A DNA stretch of 64,000 bases from Bolinopsis microptera (taxonomy: Eukaryota; Ctenophora; Tentaculata; Lobata; Bolinopsidae), in the NCBI RefSeq assembly GCF_026151205.1, contig NC_087078.1:10736175-10800174 (forward strand). The letters run 5' to 3'. Position numbers and translations under genes: made by a program. Below, one piece after another: positions 49,201-61,200 of this stretch (position 1 is its first letter; each line of letters starts with the position of its first letter). The notes beneath the pieces are model-generated. The model worked only from the letters and a program-made list of their open reading frames with translations. It was not told the DNA's origin and did not search any database.

Positions 49201-52200
49201 CAAACTACAGTTCTGACAATTCCTGCCTCTGCAAACGGGGCTGATGCTGGTTACACATGTGTCATTCAATGTGACGAGCATGGAAAGACATCAGGGGGGT
49301 CTGAAGAGAAAACTAATGTTAACTCGAACGTGTTCAGTGAGTATCTTACTAATATTAACTTTATACGGATGTTCAGAAGTTTAATTTTGTTGATTGTGAA
49401 GGCACTAACCATACTACACCAATGCAGTTTGTCTAACAGCCGGTTTAGCTAATGATATTAAATGATCTTGAAACCATTTATCTCATATTATTTCAGCTAT
49501 CACTCCTGTTGACATGTCAGCAACCACCGCTGTGGATCAGACATTGGTCTGCAATATCGGAGACGTAACTACAGCTGTTACTGTATCATGGACGAGTGGA
49601 GATAACACCCAAATAACAGACAGTCAGGGAGGATACACTATCACGCAAGGGACAGTTAGCAGCAATATCCAGGAATCTAGTCTGACCATCACAGCTGCTA
49701 CGCTACAAGGATTGACTACAACTTCACCCGTGATATGGAAGTGTGCAGCTAAGTCCTCACAATACCCAGACTCAGAGAAGTCTGAATACCAAGATCTCAC
49801 TGTCACTTTCCTTACTTTAGGTTTGTTCTTTAGATCGGTTTGTATGGAAATTGAAAAGAAACCTAGATAAACAGTGCATAACGTTTAAAATTTAAAATCT
49901 TTATTTTTATGGCTACAGGTTATTTTGAAATCATATTGGTAAGAAAATTCGTAACTTCAGAGGTAGTCGCAAAAGACAGCGAAGTTCTCAAGGACACAGC
50001 GGCAACAATATCTTGTGTAGTGAACGGCCTGACAAAGCAATTGGACGCGGTAACATGGGAGAAACCTAGTTCGGGTGGTGTTATAACTCACGGTACTGCT
50101 GCTGAGGACTATCAGATTGCCGTTGGAACTTACGATTCTGGTTCAAAGAGTCAAACTACAGTTCTGACAATTCCTGCCTCTGCAAACGGGGCTGATGCTG
50201 GTTACACATGTGTCATTCAATGTGACGAGCATGGAAAGACATCAGGGGGGTCTGAAGAGAAAACTAATGTTAACTCGAACGTGTTCAGTGAGTATCTTAC
50301 TAATATTAACTTTATACGGATGTTCAGAAGTTTAATTTTGTTGATTGTGAAGGCACTAACCATACTACACCAATGCAGTTTGTCTAACAGCCGGTTTAGC
50401 TAATGATATTAAATGATCTTGAAACCATTTATCTCATATTATTTCAGCTATCACTCCTGTTGACATGTCAGCAACCACCGCTGTGGATCAGACATTGGTC
50501 TGCAATATCGGAGACGTAACTACAGCTGTTACTGTATCATGGACGAGTGGAGATAACACCCAAATAACAGACAGTCAGGGAGGATACACTATCACGCAAG
50601 GGACAGTTAGCAGCAATATCCAGGAATCTAGTCTGACCATCACAGCTGCTACGCTACAAGGATTGACTACAACTTCACCCGTGATATGGAAGTGTGCAGC
50701 TAAGTCCTCACAATACCCAGACTCAGAGAAGTCTGAATACCAAGATCTCACTGTCACTTTCCTTACTTTAGGTTTGTTCTTTAGATCGGTTTGTATGGAA
50801 ATTGAAAAGAAACCTAGATAAACAGTGCATAACGTTTAAAATTTAAAATCTTTATTTTTATGGCTACAGGTTATTTTGAAATCATATTGGTAAGAAAATT
50901 CGTAACTTCAGAGGTAGTCGCAAAAGACAGCGAAGTTCTCAAGGACACAGCGGCAACAATATCTTGTGTAGTGAACGGCCTGACAAAGCAATTGGACGCG
51001 GTAACATGGGAGAAACCTAGTTCGGGTGGTGTTATAACTCACGGTACTGCTGCTGAGGACTATCAGATTGCCGTTGGAACTTACGATTCTGGTTCAAAGA
51101 GTCAAACTACAGTTCTGACAATTCCTGCCTCTGCAAACGGGGCTGATGCTGGTTACACATGTGTCATTCAATGTGACGAGCATGGAAAGACATCAGGGGG
51201 GTCTGAAGAGAAAACTAATGTTAACTCGAACGTGTTCAGTGAGTATCTTACTAATATTAACTTTATACGGATGTTCAGAAGTTTAATTTTGTTGATTGTG
51301 AAGGCACTAACCATACTACACCAATGCAGTTTGTCTAACAGCCGGTTTAGCTAATGATATTAAATGATCTTGAAACCATTTATCTCATATTATTTCAGCT
51401 ATCACTCCTGTTGACATGTCAGCAACCACCGCTGTGGATCAGACATTGGTCTGCAATATCGGAGACGTAACTACAGCTGTTACTGTATCATGGACGAGTG
51501 GAGATAACACCCAAATAACAGACAGTCAGGGAGGATACACTATCACGCAAGGGACAGTTAGCAGCAATATCCAGGAATCTAGTCTGACCATCACAGCTGC
51601 TACGCTACAAGGATTGACTACAACTTCACCCGTGATATGGAAGTGTGCAGCTAAGTCCTCACAATACCCAGACTCAGAGAAGTCTGAATACCAAGATCTC
51701 ACTGTCACTTTCCTTACTTTAGGTTTGTTCTTTAGATCGGTTTGTATGGAAATTGAAAAGAAACCTAGATAAACAGTGCATAACGTTTAAAATTTAAAAT
51801 CTTTATTTTTATGGCTACAGGTTATTTTGAAATCATATTGGTAAGAAAATTCGTAACTTCAGAGGTAGTCGCAAAAGACAGCGAAGTTCTCAAGGACACA
51901 GCGGCAACAATATCTTGTGTAGTGAACGGCCTGACAAAGCAATTGGACGCGGTAACATGGGAGAAACCTAGTTCGGGTGGTGTTATAACTCACGGTACTG
52001 CTGCTGAGGACTATCAGATTGCCGTTGGAACTTACGATTCTGGTTCAAAGAGTCAAACTACAGTTCTGACAATTCCTGCCTCTGCAAACGGGGCTGATGC
52101 TGGTTACACATGTGTCATTCAATGTGACGAGCATGGAAAGACATCAGGGGGGTCTGAAGAGAAAACTAATGTTAACTCGAACGTGTTCAGTGAGTATCTT

Positions 52201-55200
52201 ACTAATATTAACTTTATACGGATGTTCAGAAGTTTAATTTTGTTGATTGTGAAGGCACTAACCATACTACACCAATGCAGTTTGTCTAACAGCCGGTTTA
52301 GCTAATGATATTAAATGATCTTGAAACCATTTATCTCATATTATTTCAGCTATCACTCCTGTTGACATGTCAGCAACCACCGCTGTGGATCAGACATTGG
52401 TCTGCAATATCGGAGACGTAACTACAGCTGTTACTGTATCATGGACGAGTGGAGATAACACCCAAATAACAGACAGTCAGGGAGGATACACTATCACGCA
52501 AGGGACAGTTAGCAGCAATATCCAGGAATCTAGTCTGACCATCACAGCTGCTACGCTACAAGGATTGACTACAACTTCACCCGTGATATGGAAGTGTGCA
52601 GCTAAGTCCTCACAATACCCAGACTCAGAGAAGTCTGAATACCAAGATCTCACTGTCACTTTCCTTACTTTAGGTTTGTTCTTTAGATCGGTTTGTATGG
52701 AAATTGAAAAGAAACCTAGATAAACAGTGCATAACGTTTAAAATTTAAAATCTTTATTTTTATGGCTACAGGTTATTTTGAAATCATATTGGTAAGAAAA
52801 TTCGTAACTTCAGAGGTAGTCGCAAAAGACAGCGAAGTTCTCAAGGACACAGCGGCAACAATATCTTGTGTAGTGAACGGCCTGACAAAGCAATTGGACG
52901 CGGTAACATGGGAGAAACCTAGTTCGGGTGGTGTTATAACTCACGGTACTGCTGCTGAGGACTATCAGATTGCCGTTGGAACTTACGATTCTGGTTCAAA
53001 GAGTCAAACTACAGTTCTGACAATTCCTGCCTCTGCAAACGGGGCTGATGCTGGTTACACATGTGTCATTCAATGTGACGAGCATGGAAAGACATCAGGG
53101 GGGTCTGAAGAGAAAACTAATGTTAACTCGAACGTGTTCAGTGAGTATCTTACTAATATTAACTTTATACGGATGTTCAGAAGTTTAATTTTGTTGATTG
53201 TGAAGGCACTAACCATACTACACCAATGCAGTTTGTCTAACAGCCGGTTTAGCTAATGATATTAAATGATCTTGAAACCATTTATCTCATATTATTTCAG
53301 CTATCACTCCTGTTGACATGTCAGCAACCACCGCTGTGGATCAGACATTGGTCTGCAATATCGGAGACGTAACTACAGCTGTTACTGTATCATGGACGAG
53401 TGGAGATAACACCCAAATAACAGACAGTCAGGGAGGATACACTATCACGCAAGGGACAGTTAGCAGCAATATCCAGGAATCTAGTCTGACCATCACAGCT
53501 GCTACGCTACAAGGATTGACTACAACTTCACCCGTGATATGGAAGTGTGCAGCTAAGTCCTCACAATACCCAGACTCAGAGAAGTCTGAATACCAAGATC
53601 TCACTGTCACTTTCCTTACTTTAGGTTTGTTCTTTAGATCGGTTTGTATGGAAATTGAAAAGAAACCTAGATAAACAGTGCATAACGTTTAAAATTTAAA
53701 ATCTTTATTTTTATGGCTACAGGTTATTTTGAAATCATATTGGTAAGAAAATTCGTAACTTCAGAGGTAGTCGCAAAAGACAGCGAAGTTCTCAAGGACA
53801 CAGCGGCAACAATATCTTGTGTAGTGAACGGCCTGACAAAGCAATTGGACGCGGTAACATGGGAGAAACCTAGTTCGGGTGGTGTTATAACTCACGGTAC
53901 TGCTGCTGAGGACTATCAGATTGCCGTTGGAACTTACGATTCTGGTTCAAAGAGTCAAACTACAGTTCTGACAATTCCTGCCTCTGCAAACGGGGCTGAT
54001 GCTGGTTACACATGTGTCATTCAATGTGACGAGCATGGAAAGACATCAGGGGGGTCTGAAGAGAAAACTAATGTTAACTCGAACGTGTTCAGTGAGTATC
54101 TTACTAATATTAACTTTATACGGATGTTCAGAAGTTTAATTTTGTTGATTGTGAAGGCACTAACCATACTACACCAATGCAGTTTGTCTAACAGCCGGTT
54201 TAGCTAATGATATTAAATGATCTTGAAACCATTTATCTCATATTATTTCAGCTATCACTCCTGTTGACATGTCAGCAACCACCGCTGTGGATCAGACATT
54301 GGTCTGCAATATCGGAGACGTAACTACAGCTGTTACTGTATCATGGACGAGTGGAGATAACACCCAAATAACAGACAGTCAGGGAGGATACACTATCACG
54401 CAAGGGACAGTTAGCAGCAATATCCAGGAATCTAGTCTGACCATCACAGCTGCTACGCTACAAGGATTGACTACAACTTCACCCGTGATATGGAAGTGTG
54501 CAGCTAAGTCCTCACAATACCCAGACTCAGAGAAGTCTGAATACCAAGATCTCACTGTCACTTTCCTTACTTTAGGTTTGTTCTTTAGATCGGTTTGTAT
54601 GGAAATTGAAAAGAAACCTAGATAAACAGTGCATAACGTTTAAAATTTAAAATCTTTATTTTTATGGCTACAGGTTATTTTGAAATCATATTGGTAAGAA
54701 AATTCGTAACTTCAGAGGTAGTCGCAAAAGACAGCGAAGTTCTCAAGGACACAGCGGCAACAATATCTTGTGTAGTGAACGGCCTGACAAAGCAATTGGA
54801 CGCGGTAACATGGGAGAAACCTAGTTCGGGTGGTGTTATAACTCACGGTACTGCTGCTGAGGACTATCAGATTGCCGTTGGAACTTACGATTCTGGTTCA
54901 AAGAGTCAAACTACAGTTCTGACAATTCCTGCCTCTGCAAACGGGGCTGATGCTGGTTACACATGTGTCATTCAATGTGACGAGCATGGAAAGACATCAG
55001 GGGGGTCTGAAGAGAAAACTAATGTTAACTCGAACGTGTTCAGTGAGTATCTTACTAATATTAACTTTATACGGATGTTCAGAAGTTTAATTTTGTTGAT
55101 TGTGAAGGCACTAACCATACTACACCAATGCAGTTTGTCTAACAGCCGGTTTAGCTAATGATATTAAATGATCTTGAAACCATTTATCTCATATTATTTC

Positions 55201-58200
55201 AGCTATCACTCCTGTTGACATGTCAGCAACCACCGCTGTGGATCAGACATTGGTCTGCAATATCGGAGACGTAACTACAGCTGTTACTGTATCATGGACG
55301 AGTGGAGATAACACCCAAATAACAGACAGTCAGGGAGGATACACTATCACGCAAGGGACAGTTAGCAGCAATATCCAGGAATCTAGTCTGACCATCACAG
55401 CTGCTACGCTACAAGGATTGACTACAACTTCACCCGTGATATGGAAGTGTGCAGCTAAGTCCTCACAATACCCAGACTCAGAGAAGTCTGAATACCAAGA
55501 TCTCACTGTCACTTTCCTTACTTTAGGTTTGTTCTTTAGATCGGTTTGTATGGAAATTGAAAAGAAACCTAGATAAACAGTGCATAACGTTTAAAATTTA
55601 AAATCTTTATTTTTATGGCTACAGGTTATTTTGAAATCATATTGGTAAGAAAATTCGTAACTTCAGAGGTAGTCGCAAAAGACAGCGAAGTTCTCAAGGA
55701 CACAGCGGCAACAATATCTTGTGTAGTGAACGGCCTGACAAAGCAATTGGACGCGGTAACATGGGAGAAACCTAGTTCGGGTGGTGTTATAACTCACGGT
55801 ACTGCTGCTGAGGACTATCAGATTGCCGTTGGAACTTACGATTCTGGTTCAAAGAGTCAAACTACAGTTCTGACAATTCCTGCCTCTGCAAACGGGGCTG
55901 ATGCTGGTTACACATGTGTCATTCAATGTGACGAGCATGGAAAGACATCAGGGGGGTCTGAAGAGAAAACTAATGTTAACTCGAACGTGTTCAGTGAGTA
56001 TCTTACTAATATTAACTTTATACGGATGTTCAGAAGTTTAATTTTGTTGATTGTGAAGGCACTAACCATACTACACCAATGCAGTTTGTCTAACAGCCGG
56101 TTTAGCTAATGATATTAAATGATCTTGAAACCATTTATCTCATATTATTTCAGCTATCACTCCTGTTGACATGTCAGCAACCACCGCTGTGGATCAGACA
56201 TTGGTCTGCAATATCGGAGACGTAACTACAGCTGTTACTGTATCATGGACGAGTGGAGATAACACCCAAATAACAGACGGTCAGGGAGGATACACTATTA
56301 CGCAAGGGACAGTTAGCAGCAATATCCAGGAATCTAGTCTGACCATCACAGCTGCTACGCTACAAGCACAGGAAACAAGTTCAGGCTCCGTGATATGGAA
56401 GTGTGCAGCTAAGTCCTCACAATACGCAGACTCCGAGCAGTCTGAATACCAAGATCTCACTGTCACTTTCCTCACTTTAGGTTTGTTCTTTAGATCGGTT
56501 TGTATGGAAATTGAAAAGAAACCTAGATAAACAGTGCATAACGTTTAAAATTTAAAATCTTTATTTTCATGGCTACAGGTTATTTTGAAATCATATTGGT
56601 AAGAAAATTCGTAACTTCAGAGGTAGTCGCAAAAGACAGCGAAGTTCTCAAGGACACAGCGGCAACAATATCTTGTGTAGTGTACGGCCTGACAAAGCAA
56701 TTGGACGCGGTAACATGGGAGAAACCTAGTTCGGGTGGTGTTATAACTCACGGTACTGCTGCTGAGGACTATCAGATTGCCGTTGGAACTTACGATTCTG
56801 GTTCAAAGAGTCAAACTACAGTTCTGACAATTCCTGCCTCTGCAAACGGGGCTGATGCTGGTTACACATGTGTCATTCAATGTGACGAGCATGGAAAGAC
56901 ATCAGGGGGGTCTGAAGAGAAAACTAATGTTAACTCGAACGTGTTCAGTGAGTATCTTACTAATATTAACTTTATACGGATGTTCAGAAGTTTAATTTTG
57001 TTGATTGTGAAGGCACTAACCATACTACACCAATGCAGTTTGTCTAACAGCCGGTTTAGCTAATGATATTAAATGATCTTGAAACCATTTATCTCATATT
57101 ATTTCAGCTATCACTCCTGTTGACATGTCAGCAACCACCGCTGTGGATCAGACATTGGTCTGCAATATCGGAGACGTAACTACAGCTGTTACTGTATCAT
57201 GGACGAGTGGAGATAACACCCAAATAACAGACGGTCAGGGAGGATACACTATTACGCAAGGGACAGTTAGCAGCAATATCCAGGAATCTAGTCTGACCAT
57301 CACAGCTGCTACGCTACAAGCACAGGAAACAAGTTCAGGCTCCGTGATATGGAAGTGTGCAGCTAAGTCCTCACAATACGCAGACTCCGAGCAGTCTGAA
57401 TACCAAGATCTCACTGTCACTTTCCTCACTTTAGGTTTGTTCTTTAGATCGGTTTGTATGGAAATTGAAAAGAAACCTAGATAAACAGTGCATAACGTTT
57501 AAAATTTAAAATCTTTATTTTCATGGCTACAGGTTATTTTGAAATCATATTGGTAAGAAAATTCGTAACTTCAGAGGTAGTCGCAAAAGACAGCGAAGTT
57601 CTCAAGGACACAGCGGCAACAATATCTTGTGTAGTGAACGGCCTGACAAAGCAATTGGACGCGGTAACATGGGAGAAACCTAGTTCGGGTGGTGTTATAA
57701 CTCACGGTACTGCTGCTGAGGACTATCAGATTGCCGTTGGAACTTACGATTCTGGTTCAAAGAGTCAAACTACAGTTCTGACAATTCCTGCCTCTGCAAA
57801 CGGGGCTGATGCTGGTTACACATGTGTCATTCAATGTGACGAGCATGGAAAGACATCAGGGGGGTCTGAAGAGAAAACTAATGTTAACTCGAACGTGTTC
57901 AGTGAGTATCTTACTAATATTAACTTTATACGGATGTTCAGAAGTTTAATTTTGTTGATTGTGAAGGCACTAACCATACTACACCAATGCAGTTTGTCTA
58001 ACAGCCGGTTTAGCTAATGATATTAAATGATCTTGAAACCATTTATCTCATATTATTTCAGCTATCACTCCTGTTGACATGTCAGCAACCACCGCTGTGG
58101 ATCAGACATTGGTCTGCAATATCGGAGACGTAACTACAGCTGTTACTGTATCATGGACGAGTGGAGATAACACCCAAATAACAGACGGTCAGGGAGGATA

Positions 58201-61200
58201 CACTATTACGCAAGGGACAGTTAGCAGCAATATCCAGGAATCTAGTCTGACCATCACAGCTGCTACGCTACAAGCACAGGAAACAAGTTCAGGCTCCGTG
58301 ATATGGAAGTGTGCAGCTAAGTCCTCACAATACGCAGACTCCGAGCAGTCTGAATACCAAGATCTCACTGTCACTTTCCTCACTTTAGGTTTGTTCTTTA
58401 GATCGGTTTGTATGGAAATTGAAAAGAAACCTAGATAAACAGTGCATAACGTTTAAAATTTAAAATCTTTATTTTCATGGCTACAGGTTATTTTGAAATC
58501 ATATTGGTAAGAAAATTCGTAACTTCAGAGGTAGTCGCAAAAGACAGCGAAGTTCTCAAGGACACAGCGGCAACAATATCTTGTGTAGTGTACGGCCTGA
58601 CAAAGCAATTGGACGCGGTAACATGGGAGAAACCTAGTTCGGGTGGTGTTATAACTCACGGTACTGCTGCTGAGGACTATCAGATTGCCGTTGGAACTTA
58701 CGATTCTGGTTCAAAGAGTCAAACTACAGTTCTGACAATTCCTGCCTCTGCAAACGGGGCTGATGCTGGTTACACATGTGTCATTCAATGTGACGAGCAT
58801 GGAAAGACATCAGGGGGGTCTGAAGAGAAAACTAATGAACTCGAACGTGTTCAGTGAGTATCTTACTAATATTAACTTTATACGGATGTTCAGAAGTTTA
58901 ATTTTGTTGATTGTGAAGGCACTAACCATACTACACCAATGCAGTTTGTCTAACAGCCGGTTTAGCTAATGATATTAAATGATCTTTAAACAATTTTATC
59001 TAGTAAATTTTATTTTACAAAAGCCCAAAGGTCTTTCGTATTTGGTCGTTTCATTATTTCTAAATGAAATGTTTGTCCAAATTTTATTTTATATAGCCCT
59101 TGAGAAATCCTGCTCCTATGTAATTATGTAAGATAGCAGATTCCCAATACCACTATTACTAATAGTAATATTAATGAGACAGTACAGCTTTGTTTGTTAA
59201 TATTGTACAATGCTTGTAATTTACGGACCGAAAATCGTCTTTTATTTTTATGACTACAGTTTATTTTAAAATCATATTGGTAAGAAAATTCGCAATTTCA
59301 GCGGTAGAAGCAAAGGACAGCGAAGTTCTCAAAGACACAGCGGCAACAATATCTTGTGTAGTGACAGGCCTGACAAAGCAATTGGGGGCAGTAACATGGG
59401 AGAAACCTAGTCCGGGTGCTGTTATAACTGATGATACTGAAGGTTATCAGATTGACATTGGAACTTACGATCCTGCCACCAACATTCAAACTACAATTCT
59501 GACTGTACCTGCTGGTGAAAACACGGCTGATGCTGTTTACACATGTGTCATACAACCTGACGAGCATGGAAAATCATCAGCGTCTCCACAAAAGACTGAT
59601 GTCAACTCTAATGTTTTCAGTGAGTAATATTGATACATTTTGAGAACCACAATGTGTATAACGAGCTGTCTTATTCGAATTTTGCAGCAGTAATCTTTCT
59701 TGATTTAGGCTATTTTAGTTACAACTACATGTAATGATATTTTAACACATTTAAGTGTGCGTTAACCGTGTGTTAACCGTGTGTTAACCGTGTGTTATTT
59801 GACCACCGATAGTTTACCAATTTCCTGGCTATTGCAGTTGGAGGGGGTGTTTTAATCCAATCTTACTATATATAAAGCGAGACGATATATATTTATCCGT
59901 GCCATTTTACTGACACCACGGCATCAACTTTAACGCAAATTTCCGCAAAACCCGTAAAATATATACAACTGAAACTTTTTTGACTGGGTCAAATGCTTTA
60001 CTGGCCTCCAAATCAGCATGAAAAAATAAAAAATAGGCCAAGAAATAGGAGTTTTAGAGCCCAAAATGTGGTACCCCAAGTGGTGTCAAAAACGCGAATT
60101 AAATAGGTAATAATTATTTTGGTTTCTTGAGTCTTGACACCATTTTAGGGTTATACGGGTTCCTGCTAGTAATACGAAACAGCCAAGGTTTTATTTGTTA
60201 TAACTATTGACGGTGGCTCGATGAACGCATTTGGTTTCTTTGTGGACACAATCGAATGATTTTGCTGCTGCTGATATAGTAGAAGATATTTAATTAATTT
60301 CAATACACTCACTCGACAGAGAGCAAGTATAAAAGGGCATAGAAAGTTTTAGCTTCGTAAAGTTGCCCCTTGATGTCAGTTATTTCAGTTATGAGCTCCA
60401 ATAGAACAAATGTGATTCTGTCTATGAAAGGAACGTCGTTGAATTCACTAGGAATGTTTTCCAAGGGGGCCGCACTTCATTGTGGCACATTGCCCAGGCT
60501 TTGTATCTGTTTTTCGACCAGTTATTTTGATTATTTGACCCCTGACCCTCCGAATCAGCTGCCAGTAGCTGCAATTGATCTTCACTCAGTGGTCGCATGT
60601 TCATGAATAAAAAAGGATCAACAAAGGATCTAGCAACTGACTAGCGACTGACAAGTTTGGAAATGTTCAGATTTGGGATCGTGCCAAAGTGTGCAGCACG
60701 TGTCGACGAGATTTAGTGCATATAATTCCCCGAAATAGTTCCAAAATCCAAGCCTAAGTCATGCACGATCCTCTTATGAGAGATGTAGTAATCTGGTGGA
60801 TTCGTGAAGTGTTATTGAGTCTCATGATTTGATAGTTCTTTCATTCAAATTTCTGATCGTTTCTGAATAAACTCAATCAGAAATTTGAATGAAAGAGATG
60901 TAGTAGCTACATTTCAATCATTGTGGATATAGTAAAACCATAGAATACCCTTGTTAACTCGATGTTTACATTTATTTTAAAGGTATCTAAATCTTTGTTT
61001 TTATAAAATCTAATTGCAGCGCTATCTACAATGGATACTGTGTACTACAGCCCCACGAGTATAGAGGTGACAGTGGAAGGACGTTATGAGCCACAAATAA
61101 TTTGGTTCATTGGAGGACAGGCGTACAGCTCTCAAGATAATCCCAATTTGACCCCAACAATTTCATCGGTATGGTCTGGGTCCAAAAAGACCTTTAATCT

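Larger units (their letters stand above)
40229..58985 (+). repeat. Array of twenty 951-955-bp Ig-pair cassettes
   Basis: Each unit normally contains exon A (327 bp), a ~160-bp intron, exon B (324-327 bp) and a ~140-bp intron. Exon A carries the Ig motifs ATISCVVNG, AVTWEKPS, TVLTIPAS and AGYTCVIQ. Exon B carries TLVCNIGD, VTVSWTSG, SSLTITAA and IWKCAAKS. All borders are phase 1. Units are nearly identical including introns, with spacing 951 bp for most, 954 bp for the last three full ones. The array starts in a decayed B-exon remnant (40229-40390) and breaks off after the A exon of unit 20. A diverged A exon follows at 59302. Exon A has a second in-frame acceptor 42 bases upstream. Confidence 0.95.

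Noticed and set aside
45819-58383. Series of 60-64 codon minus-strand frames in the array
   Set aside because: They are antisense shadows of the B exons and appear only where the B loop is in certain forms.
40229-58985. Array as satellite DNA or CRISPR-like repeat
   Set aside because: The units carry phase-correct Ig exons with conserved splice sites and the flanking exons join them, so it is a coding array; CRISPR does not apply to this eukaryotic DNA.
60370-60606. Short plus frame after a TATA-like site, and a minus frame opposite
   Set aside because: Both are under 80 codons, without recognised motifs; kept only as an intron note.
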